Part shown: piece by piece, positions 36,962-49,903 of the stretch | How the letters are laid out: each line of letters opens with the position of its first letter | How positions within the stretch are numbered: the stretch's first letter is position 1 | From: Panorpa germanica | Lineage: Eukaryota > Arthropoda > Insecta > Mecoptera > Panorpidae | DNA: 64,000 nucleotides | Assembly (NCBI GenBank): GCA_963678705.1 | Contig: OY783204.1 | Location: forward strand, 1,054,001-1,118,000 | Direction of reading: 5' to 3' | Notes under the pieces: generated by a model | What the model was told of the DNA's origin: nothing | What the model saw: only the letters and a program-made list of their open reading frames with translations | Databases searched by the model: none | Made by a program: the position numbers and the translations under genes

Positions 36962-38990
36962 TTGTTAAATATCTTTTTTTTAAATAATAATGATTACCTA
37001 GAAGAATTCAAGCATTTGTACTGTGAGAGACAAGCTCAAGAATTAACAAAGGTAATAATCCATAGTTGTAATGCATCTATGAAGAGAACTAAAAAATATC
37101 CCAGAAGTGTGCCATGGTGGGATACTGAACTTATTAATTTAAGAAATAAGTATAAAAATACAAGGACATTCCATTGGGAAAGGAGGAACCAGGTTCGGGA
37201 AGAGGAGATTGAAGTGTATAGAAGGAATTTAAGAAAAGCTTGTAGGGAATACAAAAAAGCAATAAAAATTAAGAAGAAATATTCTTGCGAAAAATTGGTC
37301 ACGAATTTAGGCAATGCGGATCCATGGAGATTAATATATAAACTCAGTGCTAACAAGATCGGAGGAGACGATTTTTTTTATTTAATACAGGTTAGAGGTA
37401 ATAATACCGAAACAGCTGAGTAATGAGGATAATGAGAATGAGGATAAAGACCCTCCTGATGTAAACTCATATCGTCCCATTACGTTGTTGTCTGTATTGG
37501 GGAAAATTCTAGAAAAGCTGTTTGCTAAGAGACTACTCGCTAATTATTATGTACAAGGGTTGAATGCTAAGGTGCAATTTGGCTTTAAGAAAGGAACATC
37601 CACAGAGGATGCATTAGTGATGGGTCTGAATAAAGTGAAACAAGCAGATGAAAAATATGTAATGGGAATCTTTATTGATATTAAAAGTGCTTATGATAAT
37701 GTATGGTGGCATAGCGTTTTAAGGAGAATAAGACAAGCTAGATGTTCTAGACAACTGTATAGCATTATGGAAAATTATTTCTATCATAGGGAATTAGAAT
37801 TACAAACGGGAAACAACATCATGAAGAAAGAGACTCAGAAGGGGTGCCCCCAAGGATCAGTTCTAGGACCCATTTTATGGAATTTTGTTTTCGATGAGGA
37901 TACATTAAATACGCATAATGGAAATGTCAACATATGCTTCGTTGATGATAAATTAATTCTCGTCAAAGGGAATACCAGGCAACAATTGGAAGAAAAAGCT
38001 AACCATATAATGCAGCAGATGATGGATACACACAAAATGAAGATATCTACGGACAAAACCAAACTAACGAAGCTTAAAGTGCTTAAATTTAAAAGAGTTC
38101 CGACAGTTAAATATATAGCGAATACCATATCATGCACAAAGTCTATTAGATATTTGGGAATGATCCTAGATGAAAATCTAAATTTTGTTGAACACGTTAA
38201 ATATATCAGGGAAAAATTAGGCAAATGCATGGGAAAACTGAACAGAGTAACAAGAAAGGATTGAGGACTGCGACCAAGGGTACTTAGAGTTCTTTATGAA
38301 TGAATGGTTGTACCAATCATAACATACGGTGCTGCTGCTTGGTTTAAAGAAGTAAATAAAACCAGAAGAAGGAGGCATTTAAATGCAGCCCTACGATTTA
38401 CTTTATTGATGCGCTACAAGTACTAACTGGTAGGTTGCCGATAGACTTATATTAGAGAAATATTGTCAATGTCATTTGACGGAATTATTATTGAAACAAT
38501 AGATGGGGATAGGGTAGACCATGGAAGAAGAATTCTAAATAATAAAAGAGCAGTGAATGAGAAACTGTTGACTACATGGCAGAACAGATGGGATATGACG
38601 GAAAAGAGAGAACAACTTATCACCACATTAAGAATGATAAGTATGTAAAGCAGAATAAGTGGTTTCAACGTGGACTGTATTTATCCTTTTCTGTAAGCGG
38701 CCTTGGATCCATTAAAGCAAGGTTATTTCAGCTAGAAATTGAGAGTGATGATAGATGCAGATGTGATGAACGGGAAATACTGATGTATATATTGAAAGAA
38801 TGTCCAGACTATTATGAAGCGAGAGTAAAATTTCAAGATAGAATAAAAGTCAGAGAAATTGGAAGTCTAGAGTACCTAGTAAATGAAGAGATTAGGTATC
38901 GATATTATAATGAGTATGCGAAGGAGATTTTTGAAACTTGAAAAATGCTATTGAAGAATGATGAAGAAGAAGAAGGGATGCAGAGACAGT
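36962..38990 (+). pseudogene. R1-like non-LTR retrotransposon, internally deleted
   Basis: Three open pieces on plus. 36962-37423 carries PWWDTELINLRNKYK and stops. After a frameshift and an internal gap, 37485-38264 carries RT blocks (SYRPITLLSVLGKILEKL, GIFIDIKSAYDNV, KGCPQGSVLGPILWNF, CFVDD, KSIRYLGMILDENL). 38576-38941 carries the C-terminal cysteine block CRCDEREILMYILKEC. The active-site motif reads FVDD. The endonuclease is missing. Confidence 0.8.
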
Positions 38991-39218
38991 AATAGGAAGT
39001 AAAGAACAAGAATTTGAGCAAATTTGAACAGTAAATTAGATAAATTGAGTTATAATAAATTATTTTGTACATCTTTTATTTGTTCTTATATAATTATATA
39101 TATAGGGATAGAATAAGTGTACAAAACAACACATATGGGCGGAAGCCTTGGAGGTGCTATTAAATTTAATAAATGAAAAAATGTATGATTTGTTAAATTT
39201 AAAGAGAAATATAATATA

Positions 39219-39835
39219 CTAGCTTTTACCCCCGTCGCAAGCGACGTCTGTCTTTTGTGTGTGGCTTGAACTTCATGTAAAAATTTAAATTCCAGAAACG
39301 TTTACCCCCGTCGCAAAGCGAAGTCTTTTTGGCGTGTATGATTTGAAACCAATAAAATAATTCGTAACTACATTTCATATTTAATTCTATGTTTAAATTG
39401 AAATAATAAATAAACTCGCGCACATATACATGACATATAAATTGACTAAAAAAAATATTTTTTTTAACAAAATAAAAAATATTTTCAATTTATGCGTTAT
39501 TTGACCAACTTTTTTTCAAAATTTGGGATTTTCTTTTTTGATTCGTAAATAAGTTACCAAAATTAGCCTATATACAAAATTTCAACTTTCTGGCACAATT
39601 TTTACTCTCGGCAAATACTGCCCCCAAATAAAATTTTGGAATTTTGAATTTTTTTTTATTAATAATATACTTAATTATTCTAGAATCCAGAATATGAACT
39701 TTCTCCAAAGTTTCATACCGGGCCCCCGAATTTCTTCAACCCCCCCTTTTTTACTTTTTGAATTTCTAATTTGTGAAAAATGTCAGCATTGAATATATAT
39801 ATTGAATATATTTTATACTCCTCTGAGCAGTTAAA
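39219..39835 (-). mobile_element. Helitron-like element fragment, 3' part, minus orientation
   Basis: The 3' end is CTAG at 39222-39219, preceded by GGGGGTAAAAG and hairpin CGTCGCTTGCGACG, with a second hairpin-like end about 75 bp inside. The body matches the array copies at 55.7-56.1 and 60.2-60.6 kb. The 5' end is missing. Confidence 0.8.
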
Positions 39836-40839
39836 CAACATTTTCTGTTAACAATATGCCTTTTACTAGAAACAACTAGGCAGCTTTTTGGTTGTATTGT
39901 ATTGTAACTATAAGTTTATTTGTCAAATTTATATTTATTATATTATTAGCATATGGTCGTTTGTAGATTCTTATGACTTTAATAACGGATCCTAAGAATT
40001 AATTTTGTACGGAAATTATAATTTTATAATGTTTAAATAATAATATCACTCTGTATTTACTTAATATTAATTTCAAGACGTATAGCTCAAATATCAATGA
40101 ATATTACAACTAAACGAAAAAAGATATTTTTATTTAACCTACAGGAACAACAACTCGTATTGGTAAAATTAATATAATTATTTACGTTGATTTTTAATTC
40201 ACTTTAATAAACCGAAAAACACATCCCGTATTCTTTAAAAAAAATGATGTCTAAAGTATAAATTCACAAGCTCATTTGGTTTAATTTTTTTTAGTGATTT
40301 ATGACAGCAACTGCTTGAAGGTTTGAAAAACGGTCCTTAGTACATTCAGACTGATTCAGACTCTCTGATCTCTGATCGGAACTAAAATCATTTATTTTGA
40401 CAGCTTACATACAAATTGTATTGTCATCTAAACCGGTTAATATATTATACGAAAAATAATTGCAACAGATATTTGAGAACGTTATACTCGTAAATTAATA
40501 TACTCTGGTATTTTAATACGTATTTTATTTTTAAATGAAAACTTTTGTATGATTTACGTTGTTACTTAGTTACATATACATATTTGTGAGTAATAAACAC
40601 AAACTGTTAACTAAAATTGTTTAATTGCCTAGTGGGTTAACTTTATTTATTTTCTTATGTTTTACAATGTACTAATTTAACCCTACATACTCAATGTAAA
40701 TTAGCCTTACATAATTTTTTTATGTTACATGGATTTGTTTCACTTTCTTGAGCACTATTTTATTAACAAGTTCCTATTTAATTAACTAATTTTATAGTGG
40801 GGTTAAATTTCTTTTTGTTTTTAGTAAAATTCTACTATA
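39836..40839. other. AT-rich DNA upstream of the zinc-finger gene
   Basis: No coding homology. TTTTTGTTTTTAG at about 40811-40823 looks like a splice acceptor about 15 bp before the ATG, so an untranslated 5' exon may lie in this stretch. Confidence 0.4.
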
Positions 40840-41613
40840 ATGGAGCACTGCAAATCTCAGCAAATAAAACTAGAAATTGACGGTGGGTTACATGAACCAA
40901 TGGAAACAGCAAAAGACGTACGAGTTGTCAAAGAAGTAGCGTCATGCCATAAAATAAAAACCGAAATTAAAGAAGAACCAAACGATAGTTCTGAGGAAGC
41001 TGCATTTTTACCGCAAGATAATGAGTACTTCGTTACTTTCGAAGTTCGAGTTGAAACAGTCGCCGAACCACTGAAGAGTGAACTTCCAGAAACTTTAAAG
41101 TTAAATACTATGCAGAAGCCTCATATATGTGAAGTATGTAACAAATCGTTTGAGAATAAGATAGAAATTGTAAAACATTTGCGGGTTCATTCAACAAAAA
41201 ATATATATGCGTGTAATAAGTGTAGTAAAACATTTGAATACCCATCACTGTTAAAACGGCATGGAAACACACATTTAGTTTTAAAACCATTTGCTTGTGA
41301 CGAATGTAGTAAAACGTTTATACAATCACATCATTTAAAACAACATAAAAACACACATTTAGGTTTAAAACCATTTACTTGCACCGAATGTAGCAAAACG
41401 TTTACTAATTCATATAATTTAAAACAACATAAAAAGATACATTTAGGTTTAAAACCATTTTCTTGCAATGAATGTAATAAATCATTCAGTCAATCAAATC
41501 ATCTGAAAAAGCATAAAGACATACATTTACGTTTAAAAGCATTTAATTGCACTTTATGTAATAAATATTTCACATGTTCTAGTTCTTTAAAGCGTCATCA
41601 AAAATCTCATTAA
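40840..41613 (+). CDS. Six-finger C2H2 zinc-finger protein
   Basis: 257 residues, intact, ATG at 40840. Residues 1-85 are acidic with HKIKTEIKEEP, which contains a psi-K-x-E sumoylation-like motif common in insect finger proteins. Six C2H2 fingers follow from about residue 96 to the end (CEVCNKSF...H, CNKCSKTF, CDECSKTF, CTECSKTF, CNECNKSF, CTLCNKYF). Linkers read HLGLKPF or HLVLKPF instead of TGEKPY. Expected role: nuclear DNA-binding regulator; target unknown. The last finger ends at the stop. It may be a 3' coding exon of a gene with an upstream leader, or intronless. Confidence 0.85.
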   Translation: MEHCKSQQIKLEIDGGLHEPMETAKDVRVVKEVASCHKIKTEIKEEPNDSSEEAAFLPQDNEYFVTFEVRVETVAEPLKSELPETLKLNTMQKPHICEVCNKSFENKIEIVKHLRVHSTKNIYACNKCSKTFEYPSLLKRHGNTHLVLKPFACDECSKTFIQSHHLKQHKNTHLGLKPFTCTECSKTFTNSYNLKQHKKIHLGLKPFSCNECNKSFSQSNHLKKHKDIHLRLKAFNCTLCNKYFTCSSSLKRHQKSH

Positions 41614-43769
41614 GCTTAAAGTAGTAAGTCTTACAGTTAACTAGTTCGTGTTTATATTTCTCAACATAATTTTAATTTATATTCGTAGTGTTCGAGTTCG
41701 AGTTTTACATCCCTAGTCAAATGTAAACCAAGTAATTATGACATATGACTATACCCTTTTCTTTTCTCTTTGTAAAAAAACTACTGTATTTTTGTATGTT
41801 TTATTATGCTTATTCTATTCTCAAAACATGTCAAAATCACTACGTAATATTTATTTTACCACTTTTAATTAATAAATAGGAGATATTGAGGGTTAAAGTA
41901 GAAATTTCAAAATTGAGGTTATGTCACCACTGTTATGTGTATCAATTGGCAGATTTTTTGCATAATACTGGCTTATTTGGATTCAAACCAAATCATTTTA
42001 TTAGGATTCGTACCATATAGTATAAAAAAAGCGCGGTGCTTTTAAACACTTAATTTTACATGTTTCTAATTGGGTTGTGAACTCATTTTTTTGGAGTCGA
42101 TTTTGTAATTGATTATTGAAATAGATGTTAATGAATATATATTGGCGTTTTTATTTCTTTTAATTATCATAAATTGATGGAAATATAGCTGCTTGAAATT
42201 TGAATTGCAGTGTTGCCGCTAAATCTATAGAGTAGATTTTGACGTCACTACTTCTACACCACAGTGACTCAATTAAAAATACGTTGTCTATGGTAATGGA
42301 TGGTAGTAGTACGCATGCGTTAGCTTTAAAAAGACTAATAAATAATATATTTTATTTTTTATTCGTTACTCGCTTAATATATTAAAACTTTATGTGTTGA
42401 TAGAAATGTTTGACATTTCATTTATAAATACACAGCATATAAGCTTGACATACTAATATTTTAATATGGATATAAAGTGAATAAACATTAAAAAAATGTA
42501 AGTAAATATATGGATGTGCATTAATTTTAATTATTTAATTACTTGTATTTTAGAAAAATCATGCAAACATGTTTGTTATGTTCTACATTTATTGATTCTA
42601 GGTAGAAGAAAACGCAGAAAATTTGGTGAGACACAAGTTAATATATCTTACGGTTAAGACATATTAGTTAAGTTATTTTATTAAAATATAAAAGGGTATA
42701 GTTCCTTATATTTTTTACTGCCAACCTAATTATTAACATGTTAAGGTTTCACCTAACCCTTTCGAGGCGGAATTAAAAGCTAGACCACCTAGTGCCAAAG
42801 CTAATGAAAAAAATGAGGAATACGTTTTGACAACAACCAAATTGCTGCTTTGCGAGTACATATAGAAAGAAATATAAGACGTGTGACCTATAAGACAATT
42901 TTAAAACCCAATTTTTATTTTTGATGTTCAATACCCCATAAAGTCTGTTACGTGCTCTATAAATAAATAGTTTGTACATATTATTTTAATTACTTTTATT
43001 CTTTGTACAAAATAAATTACCTGAAATTTAAATGTGTCATTACTATTAATTTAATTAATATTGCTAGTAAGTTTTTTCTTTTATTGATTACCCATTAATT
43101 CTGATTCGTTGTGATATATATCATTAAAAGTATGAGTAAAAATCTTAAAATTTATTTAATTGGCTTTGTTAATAATAATTTAATAAATTTGCAGTACCCT
43201 CCGTTCAGTTCAATAAACTATGTATACAAAATTTATATTTAATATAATAATTGCTTTATTAAGATTCTATTAAGTCTTGCATATATTTCTCCTCCTCTAA
43301 GTCAATAACAAATGCAGTTACTTTTTCTATCTTCTCTGTCTGTAGAAATATTGGAAGTGGATTACAAATAATGGAAGGTCGAGTGGTCTCAGCAACATTC
43401 CGCAGATCTGAACTTCTATTTTAAATATTTTGAAAATAACTTAGGTTATGGAAACCTGTTTCTCAAAATTACGGCCACTCTTCATTGCTTCCGTGTCTCT
43501 AATTTTTGTACAACCTATCAGTTGATTTACTAATTGATTTATGATTTATCAGTTGATTAACTAATGCTCCATCAGGTGTTTTGCAGCGAACTGCCTCATA
43601 TATTTTTGATTCAACCAACAATGGGCTATTACTTTGGTCATAGCAAAACTGCATGTGGATGCCTGTATACTATTTGCTGCAAAATCAATCAAATTATTAT
43701 TTTTTCTACATTCAATTATTAATTGATGTAGTGTCAATTTAAATGTGTCACTAGATCAATTCTGTGTTA
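41614..43769. other. Intergenic AT-rich DNA with decayed repeats
   Basis: 42070-42310 resembles the left half of the MITE at 948-1580. Around 43210-43420 the minus strand reads AETTRPSIICNPLPIFLQ, then FVIDLEEEKYMQDLIES and a stop, a decayed coding fragment I do not recognise. Confidence 0.4.
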
Positions 43770-43818
43770 AAATAGAGGGTATTATAAATAGTAAACCTAT
43801 TTATAATACCCTCTATTT
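43770..43818. repeat. Perfect 22-bp palindrome
   Basis: Arms 43770-43791 (AAATAGAGGGTATTATAAAT-AG) and 43797-43818 are exact complements around the loop TAAAC. Possible hairpin or minimal fold-back element. Confidence 0.8.
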
Positions 43819-44089
43819 ATAAACCTTCAATATGTCTCAATAATAGTCTACATAGTCAGATACGTCGTATGTCTTCTCTATCTTTCACAAGACGAAAATT
43901 TTGTGAACCAACAGAAGCTAATCGTGGTTTTACCCAGTAACACTCAATTTCTGTAGGGATGATTGTTCCCTTTTGCGGTGGATCCAAAACAGAAAAGCCA
44001 ATGCATGTTTACACCCACCTTAAATAACAATAACAATAATATATAATATATGTAGACTTTTTATTATCTACATTAGTAGTTTTTGAATC

Positions 44090-44977
44090 TAATACCATCA
44101 CGGTTCAGACTCCGCTTTGCAGGTTAGAATATACAACCACCTGTTGAGATTCTATTATGCAGCCTAGAACTATTCAATCCACATATAAGCCTCAATTTGT
44201 AGGTAATTTCTACAACCATCCGTTGAGACGATCAATTTGCAGTATAACATAACAACATAGTTTCTTTTATACGAGCAAACACATGATTTGAATATTGATA
44301 GTTCATTTAATATTTACACAAAATATTTACACAAAATTATACAATTACATCTGAATAAAGCGAATTAATCGTAATTAAATTCACACGAAAATAACACTTG
44401 ATTAAAATACAATACAGTTCTTTCAATGTTTTTGCGTTACCACGTAATACGCCATTACAATTGTTCAAAGTTAACAACACACAAATATTATAATGAAAAA
44501 TACACCCTAGTAATTAACATTACATTTGCTGTACAACTCTAATATTAACGCTGATCACTTTAACAAAAATATTACACCTAGTAATAATTTTAACTCGATT
44601 TTAATTCACAATACAACGACCATATACAACCTAGTATAATTCTATCGCCATTTGCTTTTTTCTTATTCTTAATACTCTGAATACTCATAATACTCTCGAT
44701 ACTCTGAGCCTCGCCCAAAACACATGTGTCATCACGTTCATAGTTAGCGAACAGTTCTTATGCTACGTTCTCTCAGGCGTGCGCTGGACACCGTAAGCGA
44801 ACTGCCAAGCATGTACCAGTGAACGGCTATAGGGTCTGCCACCAGTTTATTTAACATTTAAATATACCCCGTTCTTAGCAAAGATCTTTACCCTAGTTTA
44901 CAGGTTTCTTACTTCTATTTCTATTTCTTAAAACTAATTATATTAACTTAAAACTAATCTTAAAAAATAATCCCACA
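44090..44977 (-). mobile_element. Solo LTR related to the gypsy element
   Basis: Minus strand starts TGTGGGAT at 44977 and follows the 27.4-kb LTR in order with many differences: ATATAATTAGTTTTAAGAAA, TTCGCTTACGGTGTCCAG, CTGTTCGCTA-CTATGA, GTTAATTACTAGG-TGTA, then diverged copies of the terminal GTCAAC-type repeat near 44100-44240. No internal gag-pol follows. The lower end is uncertain. Confidence 0.65.
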
Positions 44978-44990
44978 TATATATATAATA

Positions 44991-45060
<70 letters not shown>
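44978..45060. repeat. (AT)n microsatellite
   Basis: Nearly pure AT dinucleotides directly before the Helitron 3' end. Confidence 0.9.
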
Positions 45061-45062
<2 letters not shown>

Positions 45063-45072
45063 TAGCTGACCC

Positions 45073-45090
45073 GGCAGACTTCGTACTGCC
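45073..45090 (-). terminator. Helitron 3' terminal hairpin
   Basis: GGCAG ACTTCGTA CTGCC, about 10 nt from the CTAG end. Such hairpins mark the end of rolling-circle transfer in Helitrons. Confidence 0.8.
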
Positions 45091-45314
45091 TCATCGATAA
45101 ATAAAAGACCTAATCTTTTGTATAAAATGATTTTAAAACAAACAAAATAATTATTAATGAAAAAGCATTTATTGAATAAAGCATGAAGTTTTATTATTAT
45201 TTTCGATACATCATGTTGCTTACTTAGAAATCAGAGTTTTCCTGAAATACTGGCTATTTATAAGGTTTAAATTTGATATTCACAGACACACACTGTGAAA
45301 ATACAGTCTGTTAA

Positions 45315-48300
45315 TTAATTTAAAGCTTTCTCATAAACTATATTTTTTGTTTTGTTTTGTGGTGCGTAAATAAACAAAGAAGACGGTTTTCCGACGCGCG
45401 AACACGCGACGTATAATTGTCCATGCGCGAAACAGGGAAACTCCAAGTTGATTCCACAAACTTCTAAAGACTGTCCTTGCGATTTATTTATGGTCATCGC
45501 AAAGGCCAGACGTACTGGAAATTGTAAGCGTTTAAAATCGAATGGTAAGTCCGTTGGAATCATCGGTATCCGCGGGATCAAGACATCCTCTCCTTTGTAT
45601 TTTCCTTTTATGATTGTCGCCTCAATGACGTTATTCATCAGTCTTTTCACAGCCGGTCTTGTTCCATTGCATAGTCGAGGTTGATTAATGTTACGCAGCA
45701 TGATGACAACTGATCCTACTTTTAACTGCAAATTGTGAGGTGGTAATCCAGGCAATTCCAGTGAATTTAAAAACTCAGTGGGATAGTTGATTACGTCATC
45801 CTGGTTCATTACGGTGTCGACTGATTTGAAGGAAACCAACTGTCCTGGAAGAAAATTCTGAATGGTCGCATTAAGATCCTCTACATCATTATTTTTCGCT
45901 GCTAATATTGCTCGTTCACCCAGCCAATTATGGTTATTGAACTTTTGCGCTATATCTGGGAAAACTCGCTGAATAAGCTCCACTTTTGAGTCTGTGATGT
46001 GACAGAAATCTGTAGGTAATGTGATGAATCCGGTCGAGGTGTCCACTGCAACTTTATTATTTCCAATGTCTAACAACTGCTTCGCAAACACATTAGCAGT
46101 TTCATCTTGTTGCAAAAATACTCGCATGTTAGTTGTTAAGTGGAGTGTCTTTACGTACTGCCACAAATTTGATGATTTTAGGCATGCATTTAGTTCATCA
46201 GCAACAGTTGATCGGGGAATAACTGGAAGAGTCTGACGAAAATCACCTGACAACAGAATCATGGCCCCACCGAAAATATTTTGGTTGTCACGAAGATCTT
46301 TCAACGTTCTGTCCAGTGCCTCCAGTGACCTCTTATGGGCCATTGTGCATTCATCCCAAACAATTAATTTGCATACCTGTAGGATCTTGGCCATTGCGCT
46401 ATTTTTGGCGATGTTGCAAATTGGTGTTTCGGTGATTTGCATGTTTAGTGGTAATTTCAAGGCAGAATGTGCAGTTCGCCCGCCTTCGAGCAGAGTTGCA
46501 GCTATTCCAGATGAAGCCAACGCTAGAGCAACATCATTTCGCGATCTGATCCTCGCCAAAAGCAATGAAATTAAAAACGTTTTTCCGGTTCCTCCGGGAG
46601 CATCAAGGAAATAAATTCCACCAGATCCACTGTTCACAGCTTCTATCAAAGTGTCGTACGCAATTCTTTGTTGTTGATTTAATTGTGGAACATTTGTACG
46701 AACTGTTTCGGCCAATGCTTCAATGTCGTACTGATGTTCTCTTTGCAACTCGTGGTTTAATGCATCGTGCATATGACGATTGGGTGCTGTCATTCCCAAA
46801 CACGACAATACTTTATTTGCCATCAATAAACACATATCTTCTATCATGATCAATGTGTCATTGTAAATTTCTTCAGTCATTTGTAGTGTAGGATTCAAAG
46901 TTTGACGGCGCACACGATACAAAACATCCTCAGACATGTCATCTCTATACTTAACCCACAAATCTTTTGGATTCGAGGGGAAACATGTCGATATGATAAT
47001 CGCAAACAATGTACGAATTTGATGCGGCGACGAAGATATTACGGAATCCTTGAGCGTATCATCCCAGTGCGAATCGTTCTCAAGTAAATGTAATAGTTGA
47101 CATGCCTCACGGTAAGTCGCACACATCTGTCCATTAACTGTTCTCAGTTGTTTAAACGATGTCGGACCACGAACATTCACCAACAACAACCGCAAATAAT
47201 AACATTCATCGTTATTTGGATGTACTGTGTAGATGCGACCCAGAGCATCTGAAGCAAATACATTTGGATGTCCTTCAACTGGTGTTCCTTGTTTTCGACG
47301 CTGAAACGATTTCGATGATGCGTTCCATGTGTAATAGCGTGGCATGTCAGCATACAGCAAAGTGCGAGCAAAATCATCAGTTTGACAAACTGTGAAGAAA
47401 CTTGTTAATGTTGTCGACGGTGGATGTGCCGCCCTGTCTGCCGCGTTAGATTCATTAAAATAAACTCGTTGACCATTTTCTAAATGGACTGCCAAATGGA
47501 CTACTGTAGGGTGTCTTTCATGGATCGCAAATGAAAAGATACGCCAAATAGCTTCGTTGCTACTTACATAGCGACCCATCTGGTACTGTGATATTTCATC
47601 ATTTGCATTGGTTACACCGAAGACAGCCATATCACTACCTTTATTAACATATTTACATATGTACTTTATCGACTTCACAGAATTACAATATTCCACATTG
47701 ATGTGAGTCTCAAAAGCTTTGGACAATATTGGCGAGTATGGCACAATCCAACGATTGTCTACATCAACATTTTGTCCTCTTACCTTCACAACTACCGATC
47801 GCCCACTGTCCGCAACTGATCGCCGACGATACAATGGGTATCCATCATTTCCCGTTATGGTTTCAGCAAGCAGGTCTCTTGGGTATCGTTTGGAACACCT
47901 ACCGTCGACCATACAGGGTGAATTGTAGTTGAAATGTCCGCAAGGTCCATGTATCATGTGTTTGGTTACTACTGCATGCAATTTTGGGTCAACTATTTCA
48001 TCTGGAATTTCAGCTGAAATTATAGAATCAATCTCATCTGGCCTTATTTTGTCCACTAACCAGACTAAAATGTGCGCATGTAGCAATCCACGCTTTTGCC
48101 ATTCTACAGAGTACATCCAACAACGGACTCGGCCATACACACAATGCTTTATTAAAAAATTCATGAGAGATTTTAATTTTTGTTTAAAAACTCTGGCAGT
48201 TATGTCATGTCTATCAACTGGTGTTTGGCTATGTAGTAATTCCTTCTCGATTTCGGACCATTTTGGGTTACATGTGAATGTAACAAATAAATCTGGGCGG

Positions 48301-49903
48301 CCATAATGCCTAACATATGACATAGCATCCTGAGCATATTCATGCATGTGACGTGGGCTTCCTATATAAGTAGCTGGCAAAATTGTCATTCTTCCTACAT
48401 TATTCACATTGCCATCAGCATTTATAGCATCGCGGAGATGGATGTATTCCTCTGACCGTAGCCGTCGTTGGTTCAAACGGATGTATGTCAATCGTTCAGT
48501 CTCAATTTTGACATACATGTCAACTGCAAACTGATGAAAAAGTCGTTGACACATCAAAATATGATTTACTTCACCTTGACGGATCATGAGTCTGTATGAA
48601 TAGAAATTCATAGCACTAACTTTTTTGTTGGTTTCAGCACCTGCGATCAAAAATGATAAATGTTTAAATTGTTACTTAGATGTATTGAATTTAAAAATAT
48701 TATTTAATCTTGTTCAATTCATTTACCTGTTACTTGATTTACCATTTTGATATTAAAATGGTATCCATCTTCCCCTTGCCAGAAGATCAAAGAATATTGT
48801 AGTGCATCATAACTCCTGTGTGTTTCAGATACACGTTTTAACTCACTATTCCGACGATGAAGCACAATATCTCTAGATTGTTAATTTTCGCCCACAATGA
48901 CAACAGCCACTTCATCAATGGTAGGTGAATTGAACCTCCTTGTGTGTTCACCGGCAGGTGTTTTGTCAGCTCGAATAATAATATTATGGCTATCAGATGG
49001 CATCCGATCCAATGCTATTTTGAACATGTTTACTAAATTGTTATTCTGATGAAGAAATATTTGTAATTGTTGGACAATGGTTCTCTTCACTGTTGGATTG
49101 TGAGCACAACGATTATTAATTTCCGCATCTGAATTGCCCATAAAATAAATTTGTAAAAATTGATGATATGCATCAGTTAGTGGTAACAGAGTTCCCAGTA
49201 AGTGATAAATTTGTCCTTGAATCTGTAATTTTTAAAAATTTGTCCATTAATAATTTCCGATATATATATTTTAGTACAAACTTGAATAATATAAAAAAAT
49301 ATTCTTATATAATACCTTGAAAGTGGGCATGAAATTGTCTTGTATAATATGTGTAGCACCGAATGATGTCATCTGGAAACAGTTGTTATATTTCTGAATG
49401 TTGGTCAAGAAGTGCTTAGAATCATTTCCAATCCCAGAAACCAAAGAGCGTAAAGGATCTGGTGGTGGGACCAATTGTGGCAATTTTACTTTGCCTTCAG
49501 CACAACATAATCCAGTAGATTCACCAGTGTATTTTAACGCCTTACAATATTTACAAATTGTTTTCATTTCCCCAATTGTTACCGATTTGTCGGCACAATA
49601 ATCAATTGCCGGATCATAGTGGAATGCAGCTCGTTCAAGAATCACAGGAGCACTGCGTCTGCGGATTCGCTCAATTTCATTATGTCTAGCTTGCTGTTGT
49701 TGTGTTTGATGTGCACGAACTCGTTGCATTCTAAGCCTATCTCCTACATTGTCACTCACCAAAGAACGCAATTCTGACATAGCAATACGACTATTTTCTT
49801 GATCTGTCTGTCTCTGGTCATCAGTGCGGTTAGCACGTGAGGTAGCTCTTCGCACATTTGATTGACTACGACGACCTAAGTTAGGTCGTCTTCTCCTCGG
49901 CAT
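45315..49903 (-). pseudogene. Helitron Rep-helicase, two introns, one nonsense codon
   Basis: Exons 49903-49316, 49222-48727 and 48640-45315 join in phase to 1470 codons. Introns are 93 and 86 bp with GT-AG ends. The N-terminus is basic (MPRRRRPNLGRR) with a cysteine cluster CKYCKALKYTGESTGLCC. The Rep nuclease has the HUH motif LLHAHILVWL (about residue 546) and the two-tyrosine motif KYICKYVNKG (about 685). The SF1 Pif1-like helicase follows with GGTGKTFLIS (about 1041), VWDECTMAH, GDFRQTLPV and YVACSRV near the end. TAA at 48883-48881 lies in frame between VVIVGEN and SRDIVLHRRN, a normally continuous stretch. Apart from this stop the gene looks intact. Confidence 0.88.

Noticed and set aside
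45448..48306. Several plus-strand frames of 60-125 codons
   Set aside because: Antisense shadows of the Helitron helicase gene.
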